64,000 bases of DNA, from NCBI GenBank assembly GCA_963205235.1, contig CAUJIP010000029.1, positions 62,001-126,000 on the forward strand, written 5' to 3'. Below the pieces are notes generated by a model. The model did not search any database, was not told the DNA's origin, and was given only the letters and a program-made list of their open reading frames with translations. Shown here one piece after another: positions 17,791 to 25,549 of the stretch. The translations under genes and the position numbers were made by a program. How positions within the stretch are numbered: position 1 is the first letter of the stretch; each line of letters begins with the position of its first letter. Source of the DNA: Pseudomonadota bacterium (GTDB taxonomy: Bacteria; Pseudomonadota; Alphaproteobacteria; Rhodobacterales; Rhodobacteraceae).

Positions 17791-18893
17791 GCAGCCAGTG
17801 CCGCGGCAATCGCCTGCCACAGGACCTCGACCGGTTCGACCCCGACCGACAGGCGAATGAAGCCCTCGGCCACCCCGTCCCCCCAGCGCGCGCGACGTTC
17901 CCCGGCGGAGTGGGTGCCGCCGAAGCTGGTGGATTGCTCGATCAGTGGGCAGCGGGCAAGGAAGGCTTCGGCGGCCCCGGCGTCGGCCAATTCGAACCCG
18001 ATCAGGAAGCCCCCATTCGCCATCTGACCGCCGACAACCCGATGCGAGTGGTCGCCAGGCAGGCCGGGGTAACGCAGGTTCCGGACGGCAGGATGCGCGG
18101 CGAGACGGTCGGCAATCGTCGCCGCCGAGGCGCACATCCGGTCCAGTCGAACTTCCAACGTTTCAAGGCCGCGATGGACGAGGAAGGCCTCGAACGGCCC
18201 GGCAATCGACCCCGACATCCGCCGCCAGTCGCGGACTCGGGTCATCAGGGCGGCATCCCGGCCCGAGACGTGGCCGAAAAGCACGTCGGAATGGCCAGCC
18301 GGGGCCTTGGTATCGGCGGCGACCACCAGATCGGCCCCCAGATCCAGCGGGCGCTGCAAAAGCGGGGTCATCGTGGTGTTGTCGGCGATCACCCTTGCCC
18401 CCGCCAGATGGGCGCGCGTGGCGACGGAGTTGATATCCACCACATCAAGGCCGGGGTTCGACGGCGTCTCCAGATAGACAACCGCGACGCCGGTGAAATC
18501 GGCGGTCTCGTAATCGCGGGTCGGGATCTGGGTGACCGTCACCCCGAGAGGTTTCAGAAAACCGTCCGACAGGACGCGGGTCACATAATAGCCGTCCGAG
18601 GGGATGATCAGCCGGTCCCCCGCTTTCAGCGTCGCGAAAAGAGCGGCGGCGATGGCGGCCATGCCGGAGGGGAAGCTTGCCGTCTCGGCGTCTTCAAGGA
18701 TCGAAAGCTGGGCTTCGACGGCGTCCCAGCTGGGGTTGCCGTTCCGGCCGTAGAATTGCCCGCCCGACTGGACCGAGGGCAGGTGAAAAGTTGCCGAGGC
18801 GGTGATCGGGGGGATGATCGGGTCACCCTGAGAAAGGCCCGCCTTCCGGTGGTGAAGAAGGCGGGCAATCCTGGCGTCGGTTTCGGCGGGCAT
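17775..18893 (-). CDS. Cys/Met metabolism PLP enzyme (cystathionine gamma-synthase/lyase family)
   Basis: A fold-type I PLP enzyme of 372 aa. The cofactor lysine is Lys196 in AADTKAPAGHSD. Other family marks are the QFYGRNGNPSWDAVE segment (about residues 46-60, corresponding to Y-x-R-x-x-NPT), SFPSGMAAI (73-81), YLETPSNPGLDVVD, and IEQSTSFGG near the end. Lyase, synthase and sulfhydrylase members cannot be separated safely by eye. The ATG at 18893 has an AGGGAG upstream. Two palindromes lie in its leader and may be operators. Confidence 0.85.
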   Translation of the reverse strand: MPAETDARIARLLHHRKAGLSQGDPIIPPITASATFHLPSVQSGGQFYGRNGNPSWDAVEAQLSILEDAETASFPSGMAAIAAALFATLKAGDRLIIPSDGYYVTRVLSDGFLKPLGVTVTQIPTRDYETADFTGVAVVYLETPSNPGLDVVDINSVATRAHLAGARVIADNTTMTPLLQRPLDLGADLVVAADTKAPAGHSDVLFGHVSGRDAALMTRVRDWRRMSGSIAGPFEAFLVHRGLETLEVRLDRMCASAATIADRLAAHPAVRNLRYPGLPGDHSHRVVGGQMANGGFLIGFELADAGAAEAFLARCPLIEQSTSFGGTHSAGERRARWGDGVAEGFIRLSVGVEPVEVLWQAIAAALAAAHQP

Positions 18894-18910
18894 GGGCGGC
18901 TCCCTGAAGG

Positions 18911-18966
18911 TGTCCACGGTGGACAAAATCCATTCCACAAACCAAATCAACAAGTTGGTTGTGGAC
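18911..18966. promoter_or_regulatory. Paired palindromes upstream of the PLP enzyme gene
   Basis: TGTCCACGGTGGACA (18911-18925) is a perfect odd-centred palindrome. It is followed by a longer inverted repeat CCACAAACCAA (18935-18945) / TTGGTTGTGG (18955-18964) with one bulge. Both lie in the leader of the minus-strand gene that starts at 18893. They are operator-like, but the regulator is not known. Confidence 0.5.
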
Positions 18967-19020
18967 GTTTACCGAATCTTAACCCGTGGCCAAGGCCTTC
19001 TCAACCGGCCTTTCGGGATA

Positions 19021-19920
19021 TCATTCCAGCCTTGCCGGGAAACCCGGCGCGCGCAGGTCGGTCGACAGAAGGTCTTCCAGAAGCTTGGCGATCATCGGCG
19101 ACTGCGCCTCGCCGCCATAGGCGGCCTTGGCGGCGATGTAGGTCTGGTTGGTCATCGAGGCCAGATCCAGCGGCACGCCGAATTCCTTGCCGAAGCCAAG
19201 CGCAAAGCCAAGGTCCTTGAGCGCAAGGTCGATGTTGAAGGCGATGTCGTAAGACCCGTTCAGGATCAGCGCGCCTTCGGTTTCATGCACGAAACTGTTG
19301 CCGGACGAGGCGGCAATGGCAGCATGGGCCTGTGCAAGGTCAAGGCCCCCGCGTTTGGCAAGCATCAGCGCCTCGGAGGTGGCTTTCAGGTGGATGAAGG
19401 CCAGCATGTTGGTGATGACCTTGATGATCGAGGACGAACCCAAAGGCCCCATGTGGAAAATGCGGTTCCCCATCGCCTGCATCGCCTTGTAATGCAGGTC
19501 GTAAAGGTCCTTGTCGCCCCCGGCGAGCATGGTGATTTCACCGCGATAGGCCAGATGGACGCCGCCAGTCACCGGGAGTTCCATCATCCGCACGCCAGCC
19601 TCGGCCGCGACGGCGCCAAGCTTCAGCACCTCATCCCGGCCAAGGGTCGACATTTCAACCCAGCTTGCGCCCTTTTTCATACGGGGCAGGATGTTCCGCA
19701 GCACCCGTTCGGATACTGCCGGGGATGGCAGGCAGGTGATGACGTGATCAACGCTGGCGGCCAGGTCTTCGGCGCTGGCGGCAAGCGTCGCGCCTTTGGC
19801 GATAAGCGGATCGGCCAGTTTCGCGTTCAGGTCAAAGACGGTGACCTTGAAGCCGTCGTTCAGCAAACAGCCCGCGCATGCGGCCCCGAGGTTACCCAGG
19901 CCGATATATCCGTAATGCAT
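19021..19920 (-). CDS. Beta-hydroxyacid dehydrogenase (3-hydroxyisobutyrate dehydrogenase family)
   Basis: A two-domain NAD(P)-dependent reductase/dehydrogenase of 299 aa. The Rossmann motif GLGNLG is at 7-12, the substrate-binding loop PVTGGVHLA is near 116-124, and the family catalytic Lys is Lys167 in GSSSIIKVITNM. Relatives act on 3-hydroxyisobutyrate, tartronate semialdehyde or succinic semialdehyde. It is the last gene of a five-gene minus-strand operon, 48 bp after the aldehyde dehydrogenase, and probably handles an aldehyde or hydroxy acid left after amine demethylation; this is inferred from context. Confidence 0.87.
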   Translation of the reverse strand: MHYGYIGLGNLGAACAGCLLNDGFKVTVFDLNAKLADPLIAKGATLAASAEDLAASVDHVITCLPSPAVSERVLRNILPRMKKGASWVEMSTLGRDEVLKLGAVAAEAGVRMMELPVTGGVHLAYRGEITMLAGGDKDLYDLHYKAMQAMGNRIFHMGPLGSSSIIKVITNMLAFIHLKATSEALMLAKRGGLDLAQAHAAIAASSGNSFVHETEGALILNGSYDIAFNIDLALKDLGFALGFGKEFGVPLDLASMTNQTYIAAKAAYGGEAQSPMIAKLLEDLLSTDLRAPGFPARLE

Positions 19921-19968
19921 GATGTCCCCGTTGGGTGGTGGGGCGGGCCAAAACCCGCCCCGGTTGGA

Positions 19969-21399
19969 TTATTCGCCGTAGCCGACGATGCCTTTGACTT
20001 CGCAGAAGTCATGGATGCCCCAATCGGCATATTCCCGACCGTTGCCCGATTGCTTGTAGCCGCCGAAGGGGGCGGAAGTGTCCCAATCGGGGTAGTTCAG
20101 GTTCACCGTCCCGGCGCGCAGTCGGCGGGCGACGGGTTTGGCATCCTCGACCGGGCCAGCGATATAGGCGGCAAGGCCATAGATCGTGTCATTGCCCTGG
20201 GCGATGGCATCCTCGATCGAGTCATAGGGCTGGATCGCCAGCACCGGCCCGAAGATTTCTTCCTTCGAGATGGTCATCGAATTGTTCACGTCACCAAAGA
20301 CGGTCGGGCGCACGAACCAGCCACGGTTGAGGTCTGCGGGGCGGCCAACGCCGCCGGTGACAAGGGTCGCGCCTTCGTCGATCCCGGCCTGGATCAGCTT
20401 CTGCACCTTGTCGAACTGCATCTTCGACACCAGAGGGCCCATGCCGGTTGCTTCGTCGCGCGGATCGCCGACCTTGATAGCGTCAGCCACTTCCTTGGCA
20501 ACCTTCAGCGCCTCGGCTTGCTGCGAGCGGTGGACAAGCATCCGGGTCGGCGCGTCGCAGGACTGCCCGGTGTTCGACATGACGGCGGTCACGCCTGCGG
20601 CCACGGCTTCGGCGATGTTGGCGGTCGGCAGGATGATGTTCGGCGACTTGCCCCCCATTTCCTGCGCCACGCGCTTGGCGGTCGCGGCGGCGACGGCAGC
20701 GATCTGCGTCCCGGCACGGGTCGAGCCGGTGAAGGAGACCATATCGACTTCGGGGTGGGTGGACATGCGGGCGCCGACTTCCGGGCCAGCACCATGGACA
20801 AGGTTGAAGACCCCGGCAGGAACGCCGGCATCATGGCAGACCTGCGCGAAAAGCGTGCCCGACAGGGGGGCGATTTCCGACGGCTTCAGCACCATGGTGC
20901 AGCCCGCGACCAGCGCCGGGGCGACCTTGCAGGCGATCTGGTTCATCGGCCAGTTCCACGGCGTGATCAGCGAGCAGACGCCGATCCCTTCATAGATGAT
21001 CCGGGTCGAACCGCGGTTGTATTCCCAGACCATTTCTTCGGCGGCCTTGATCGTGGCCTCGATATGGACCTGACCGGCCCAGGCCTGCGCGCCGCGCGCC
21101 CAGGTGATCGGGGCACCCATTTCGGTTGACATCACTTGCGCGAATTCTTCGTAGCGCTCGTTGTAAACCTCAAGCACGCGCTTCACGACGGCGATGCGTT
21201 CCTTGACCGGGCGGTAGGTCCAGCCATCAAAAGCGGCGCGGGCGGCGAGAATCGCACGGTCGGCGTCCTCGGCATTGCCCATGGCGACTTCGCAGACGAT
21301 CTCTTCGGTCGCGGGGTTTTCGACCCCCATACGGGCCTTGGAAATGGGATCGACCCACTGCCCATTGATGTAGAATTTCAGCATGTTGGCGGGGATCAT
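19969..21399 (-). CDS. Aldehyde dehydrogenase (NAD(P)-dependent)
   Basis: An aldehyde dehydrogenase superfamily enzyme of 476 aa. The nucleophile is Cys281 in GQSCDAPTR and the general base is Glu247 in QEMGGKSP. The oxyanion Asn is in TPWNWP (about 149), and the cofactor motif FTGSTRAG is at 223-230. The ATG at 21399 has GAGG 8 nt upstream; a longer frame to 21516 has no support. It follows the MttB-like gene by only 7 bp, so the two are tightly coupled. The substrate is probably an aldehyde from a demethylated amine or its carbon skeleton. Betaine aldehyde dehydrogenase activity is possible but not demonstrable from sequence. Confidence 0.92.
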   Translation of the reverse strand: MIPANMLKFYINGQWVDPISKARMGVENPATEEIVCEVAMGNAEDADRAILAARAAFDGWTYRPVKERIAVVKRVLEVYNERYEEFAQVMSTEMGAPITWARGAQAWAGQVHIEATIKAAEEMVWEYNRGSTRIIYEGIGVCSLITPWNWPMNQIACKVAPALVAGCTMVLKPSEIAPLSGTLFAQVCHDAGVPAGVFNLVHGAGPEVGARMSTHPEVDMVSFTGSTRAGTQIAAVAAATAKRVAQEMGGKSPNIILPTANIAEAVAAGVTAVMSNTGQSCDAPTRMLVHRSQQAEALKVAKEVADAIKVGDPRDEATGMGPLVSKMQFDKVQKLIQAGIDEGATLVTGGVGRPADLNRGWFVRPTVFGDVNNSMTISKEEIFGPVLAIQPYDSIEDAIAQGNDTIYGLAAYIAGPVEDAKPVARRLRAGTVNLNYPDWDTSAPFGGYKQSGNGREYADWGIHDFCEVKGIVGYGE

Positions 21400-21406
21400 T
21401 GCGACC

Positions 21407-22969
21407 TCACTTGAAGTAGATGTTAAAGCGCGCACGAATGGCGCGATCGATCTCGGGATCGACGCGGCACCCTGCTTTCGACAGGATATCGTTCTTCCGG
21501 GCAATCGCCGTGTCAAGCAGCAACGGTTTGCCAGCCTCGTTCCATTCCTTGGGCGACATGCGGTTGCCGACCTTGGGGTAGATGTATTCGGTCTGCATCA
21601 GTTTCAGCGTCTGGTCGCTGCCCAGGTAATGGCCGGGGCCGCCAAGGCAGACATCCTTCATCGCGTCGATCGAGGTGCTGTCGGGGGTGACGTCAATGCC
21701 GCGCACAAGGCGCATGGTCTGGCCCAGAAGGTCGTCGCCAAGGACAAGGGATTCAAGGCAGAAGCCAAGGAGGGAGGCGTGCATCCCAACCGCCTCATAG
21801 CACATGTTCAGGCCCGCCAGACCGGCGAGGGAGTTGGTGATCCCCTGCTCCCATCCGGCCTGCATGTCGGGGAGTTTGCTGTCACTGATCCCCGAGGCCG
21901 CCCCGCCGGGCAGGTTGTAGAACCGGTGCATCTGGGCGCAGCCTGCGGTCAGAAGCGCCTGTTCCGCGCTGCCCCCGGACATCGCCCCGGTGCGCAGGTC
22001 GCTGACGAAAGGCCAGGTGCCAAAGATCGCCGGAGCGCCGGGTTTGATCGCGTTGACATAGACCACACCGGCCAGGCATTCCGCCACCGCCTGCACGATG
22101 GTCAGGGCGATGGGCGCGGGTGCAGTGGCCCCGGCCTGACCTGCCGACAACAGCAGCATCGGCATGCCGCGACGGATGCAATCCTCCATCGTGATGCAGG
22201 ATTCTTCAGCGAATTTCATCGGCGGGACGACGAAGCAGTTGGAATTGCTGACGAAAGGCCGTTCCAGCCATTTCTCCTCACCGCCCGCAACCATGTAGAG
22301 CATGTCGAAACAGTCGGCGACGTGGGAGGGGTCGGAGAAGCTGGTACCGACGTGTTTCGTGGTTCCGGCCAGACACCCGTAAAGGGTGTTGAGGTCCATC
22401 TCCTTGTTGTCGACCACATCGCGGCAGACCATCGTGCGCTGGTAGAAATGGATGTTGTCCAGGTTGTCGACCAGACGCGCCGCGTCATACAGGTCCTGCG
22501 CCTTGGATTCGCGGTACTCCAGCGTGATCGGGTCGACGATATGCACGGCGGCCCCGGCGGTGCCGTAGTGGACGTTGGTGCCGGACAAGAGCAGGTCCTG
22601 CTTCGGGTCACGGGCGTAAAGAGTGATATCGCGGGCGGCGATGTTCAGCATGTCCTCGACTAGGGCGCGCGGAAACCGGATGCGGCCGTCATCGCCCAGA
22701 ATGGCACCAGCCTCGGTCAGGATCTTGACGCCCGAGGGCGGGGCTTGGCTAAGCCCGATCTGTTCCAGCGCGTCCAGTGCGGCGGCGTGGATCTGCTGCA
22801 CCCCAGCCTCGGTCAGGGGCTTGTACTGGCCACCGGGCATGCCCGGACGGACGGGGCGCACATCGTCGGCCAGAGGGGCCGCGCGCAATGCCACGCGGGC
22901 CTGACGCCCACCGGACCGCCGCGCGCGGGCGGGTTCGCAAATCTCTCCGATTTCGGGGATATCATTCAT
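21407..22969 (-). CDS. Trimethylamine methyltransferase (MttB) superfamily protein, non-pyrrolysine
   Basis: A 520-aa member of the MttB/COG5598 family. It has the TIM-barrel pattern typical of the group, including GVKILTEAGAILGDDGRIRFP (about 69-89), VHYGTAGAAVHIVDP, GTSFSDPSHVADCFDML and SMEDCIRRG-like ITMEDCIRRGMP. The reading frame is open with no in-frame TAG, so it is not a pyrrolysine enzyme. Non-Pyl relatives (MtgB, MtpB, MtcB) demethylate glycine betaine, proline betaine or carnitine onto a corrinoid protein. No corrinoid-binding protein is encoded nearby, so the methyl acceptor here is unclear. It is the third gene of the operon. Confidence 0.88.
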   Translation of the reverse strand: MNDIPEIGEICEPARARRSGGRQARVALRAAPLADDVRPVRPGMPGGQYKPLTEAGVQQIHAAALDALEQIGLSQAPPSGVKILTEAGAILGDDGRIRFPRALVEDMLNIAARDITLYARDPKQDLLLSGTNVHYGTAGAAVHIVDPITLEYRESKAQDLYDAARLVDNLDNIHFYQRTMVCRDVVDNKEMDLNTLYGCLAGTTKHVGTSFSDPSHVADCFDMLYMVAGGEEKWLERPFVSNSNCFVVPPMKFAEESCITMEDCIRRGMPMLLLSAGQAGATAPAPIALTIVQAVAECLAGVVYVNAIKPGAPAIFGTWPFVSDLRTGAMSGGSAEQALLTAGCAQMHRFYNLPGGAASGISDSKLPDMQAGWEQGITNSLAGLAGLNMCYEAVGMHASLLGFCLESLVLGDDLLGQTMRLVRGIDVTPDSTSIDAMKDVCLGGPGHYLGSDQTLKLMQTEYIYPKVGNRMSPKEWNEAGKPLLLDTAIARKNDILSKAGCRVDPEIDRAIRARFNIYFK

Positions 22970-22975
22970 CGCTGT

Positions 22976-23028
22976 TCCGCTTTCCTCTTGGTCCAAATAC
23001 TTGATCTTCCGCCAGTATCCGGCGGGAC
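22976..23028. repeat. Family A intergenic repeat, copy 3 (with Shine-Dalgarno-like end)
   Basis: Read on the minus strand, it is a short hairpin CCGCC/GGCGG (23009-23013, 23021-23025), then AAGTATTTGG and CCAAGAGGAA, ending 14 bases or so before the MttB-like start. The AAGAGGAA tail also occurs before the genes at 25485 and 56631. Confidence 0.6.
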
Positions 23029-23037
23029 GTGTTTCGT

Positions 23038-25485
23038 TCAGGCCCTGATCCGTTCGGATTTCGGGTCATACATCGGCACAAGGCTGGCGACGGCCGCATG
23101 GCGTTTGCCTGCCACTTCGATCTCGTAGGTCGAGCCCAGGATATCGTCATCGCTTTGCCCCTTGGCCGGAACATAGCCCATGCCGATCGAGCCACCAAGG
23201 AAATGCCCATAGCTGCCCGAAGTGACAGGCCCGACGATCTTGCCGTCGCGGACGATGGCTTCGTTATGGAACAAAAGCGGTTCCGGGTCGGTCAGGCGGA
23301 ACTGTACCATCTTGCGGTCCAGACCTGCCGCTTCCTTGCGCAGCACCGCCTCGCGGCCAAGGAAGGATGGCTTCTTGCGGCTGACGGTAAAGCCAAGACC
23401 CGCTTCCAGCACATGATCCTCGTCCGTGATGTCATGGCCCCAGTGGCGATAGGCCTTTTCGATCCGGCAACTGTCCAGCGTGTGCAGCCCGCACAGCTTG
23501 AGCCCAAGGTCGGCACCGGCCTCTTCAAGTGTCTCGAAGACATGGGCGGTCTGGTCTGCGCTGACGTAAAGCTCCCAGCCAAGTTCGCCGACATAGGTCA
23601 CGCGATGGGCGCGGGCCAGACCCATGCCGATCTCGATTTCCCGCATGGTGCCAAAGGGATGGGCGGCATTGCTGAAATCATTGGGCGAGACGCGGGCCAT
23701 CAGGTCACGCGACTTTGGCCCCATGATACACAGCACCGATTCCGCCGCCGTCACATCGGTGATGACCGCGAAATCGTCGCCGACATGGGCGCGCAGCCAA
23801 GCCAGGTTACGCTGGAACGTGGCACCAGGAACAACGGCCAGATAGGCGGTATCGGACAGGCGGGTGACCGTAAGGTCAGCCTCGATCCCGCCGTGATCAT
23901 TCAGGAACATCGTATAGACGATCTTGCCCGGTTCCACATCCATCTGCGCCGAGCAGACCCGGTTCAGGAAGGCACAGGCGTCGCGGCCTTCGATCCGGAT
24001 CTTGCCGAAGCTGGTCATGTCGAAAAAGCCGACGCCGGTCCGCACGGCCATATGTTCGGCGGCGCGGTTGTCGAACCAGTTCTGCCGCTTCCAGGTGTAA
24101 TTGTATTCGCGTTCCTGGCCTTCGTTGGCAAACCAGTTCGCGCGTTCCCAGCCTGCGACTTCGCCAAAGACCGCGCCGCGCGCTTTCAGGTGTTCGTGCA
24201 GGGGCGTGCGGCGTACCCCGCGCGCGGTTGCGACCTGACGATAGGGGAAGTGATCGGCGTAAAGCAGACCCAGCGTTTCGGTGACCCGTTCCTTCAGATA
24301 GCGGCGGTTCTTCTGGAAGGGCTGGGCGCGGCGGATATCCACCTCCCACAGGTCAAAGGGCGGCGCGCCTTCGGTGATCCAATGCGCCAGCGCCTGCCCT
24401 GCGCCGCCCGACGACACGATCCCGACCGAGTTGTAGCCGGCGGCGATCCAGTAGCCTTTCACCTCGGGCGCCTCGCCAAGGTAATAGCGGTCGTCGGGGG
24501 TAAAGCTTTCGGGGCCGTTGAAGAAAGTATGAATGCCGGCGGATTCGAAAAGCGGCATCCGGTTGGTGGCCATTTCAAGGATGGGCATGAAGTGATCCCA
24601 ATCCTCGGGCAGGGTGTCGAATTCGAAATCCTTGCGGATGCCGTGCATGCCCCATGGCTTGGCCTTCGGCTCGAAGGCACCCAGCATCATCTTTCCGGCG
24701 TCCTGCTTGTAATAGGCGCATTCGTCGGGAACGCGCAGCACAGGAAGGTTCAGATCAATCCCGGCGACGGGTTCGGTGATCAGGTAGAAGTGCTCGCAAG
24801 CATGCAGCGGCAGTGTGACGCCGTTCTGCGCCGCAAGGTCGCGACCCCACATGCCACCGCAATTGACGATCACGTCAGCCTGAATATGGCCGGGACCTTC
24901 GTCAGTTTCATAGTCCACCCCGGTCACGCGGCCATCGGCGGTGGTGATCCTGGTGACCAGCGTGTTTTCAAAGATCTTCGCACCCTTCATCCGGGCACCC
25001 TTTGCCAGCGCCATCGCGATGTTGGCAGGGTCGCACTGGCCATCCAGCGGCAGGGCAACGGCCCCGACGACGCCGTCGATGTTCAGGTGGGGATATTTCG
25101 CCTTGGCTTCCTGCGGCGAGATTTCGTGCACCTCGACGTCAAATATCCGGGCGACGGTGGCCTGCCGCAGCAGTTCTTCATGCCGCTCGCGGGTCAGCGC
25201 GACCGAGATGCTGCCGACTTGCTTCATGCCGGTGGCGACACCAGTTTCGGCCTCAAGCCCACGATAAAGATCGGCGGAATACTTGGCGAGCCGGGTCATG
25301 TTGGCCGACCCGCGCAACTGGCCGATCAGGCCCGCCGCATGCCATGTCGTGCCCGAGGTCAGCTTGCGGCGTTCCAGCAGGACAACATCGGTCCACCCCG
25401 CCTTGGCCAGGTGATAGGCCACCGAACAGCCCGAGACGCCGCCCCCGATGACTACTGCGCGCGCTTTGGTGGGGATATCAGCCAT
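23038..25485 (-). CDS. FAD-dependent dimethylglycine/sarcosine dehydrogenase-like protein with GcvT domain (1)
   Basis: A protein of 815 aa in two parts. The N-terminal FAD domain has VVIGGGVSGCSVAYHLAKAG (11-30) and His49 in TSGTTWHAAG, the position that binds FAD covalently in rat dimethylglycine dehydrogenase. The C-terminal half (from about residue 430) is a GcvT-like folate-binding domain (FFDMTSFGKIRIEGRDA, VTYVGELGWELYV, SCRIEKAYRHWGHDI). The family oxidises an N-methyl group and can pass formaldehyde-level carbon to tetrahydrofolate. It is about as long as the next gene's product and shares its organisation, so it may remove a different methyl of the same substrate. Confidence 0.9.
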   Translation of the reverse strand: MADIPTKARAVVIGGGVSGCSVAYHLAKAGWTDVVLLERRKLTSGTTWHAAGLIGQLRGSANMTRLAKYSADLYRGLEAETGVATGMKQVGSISVALTRERHEELLRQATVARIFDVEVHEISPQEAKAKYPHLNIDGVVGAVALPLDGQCDPANIAMALAKGARMKGAKIFENTLVTRITTADGRVTGVDYETDEGPGHIQADVIVNCGGMWGRDLAAQNGVTLPLHACEHFYLITEPVAGIDLNLPVLRVPDECAYYKQDAGKMMLGAFEPKAKPWGMHGIRKDFEFDTLPEDWDHFMPILEMATNRMPLFESAGIHTFFNGPESFTPDDRYYLGEAPEVKGYWIAAGYNSVGIVSSGGAGQALAHWITEGAPPFDLWEVDIRRAQPFQKNRRYLKERVTETLGLLYADHFPYRQVATARGVRRTPLHEHLKARGAVFGEVAGWERANWFANEGQEREYNYTWKRQNWFDNRAAEHMAVRTGVGFFDMTSFGKIRIEGRDACAFLNRVCSAQMDVEPGKIVYTMFLNDHGGIEADLTVTRLSDTAYLAVVPGATFQRNLAWLRAHVGDDFAVITDVTAAESVLCIMGPKSRDLMARVSPNDFSNAAHPFGTMREIEIGMGLARAHRVTYVGELGWELYVSADQTAHVFETLEEAGADLGLKLCGLHTLDSCRIEKAYRHWGHDITDEDHVLEAGLGFTVSRKKPSFLGREAVLRKEAAGLDRKMVQFRLTDPEPLLFHNEAIVRDGKIVGPVTSGSYGHFLGGSIGMGYVPAKGQSDDDILGSTYEIEVAGKRHAAVASLVPMYDPKSERIRA

Positions 25486-25488
25486 TCT

Positions 25489-25545
25489 GGTGTTCCTCTT
25501 GGCAAAAATACTCCGGGGGTCCGGGGGCTGGCCCCCGGCGCTCCG
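25489..25545. repeat. Family A intergenic hairpin repeat, copy 4
   Basis: Hairpin CCGGGGGC (25521-25528), loop TG, GCCCCCGG (25531-25538). Read on the minus strand it is followed by GGAGTATTTTTGCCAAGAGG and AA, which places an AAGAGGAA ribosome-binding site 7 nt before the ATG at 25485. Confidence 0.75.
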
Positions 25546-25549
25546 TCCG

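Noticed and set aside
21407-22969. Pyrrolysine read-through in the MttB-like gene
   Set aside because: No in-frame TAG exists in the reading frame and no pyl genes are seen.
23004-23030. Riboswitch before the MttB-like gene
   Set aside because: Only a short hairpin belonging to the dispersed repeat is present; no conserved riboswitch core can be seen.
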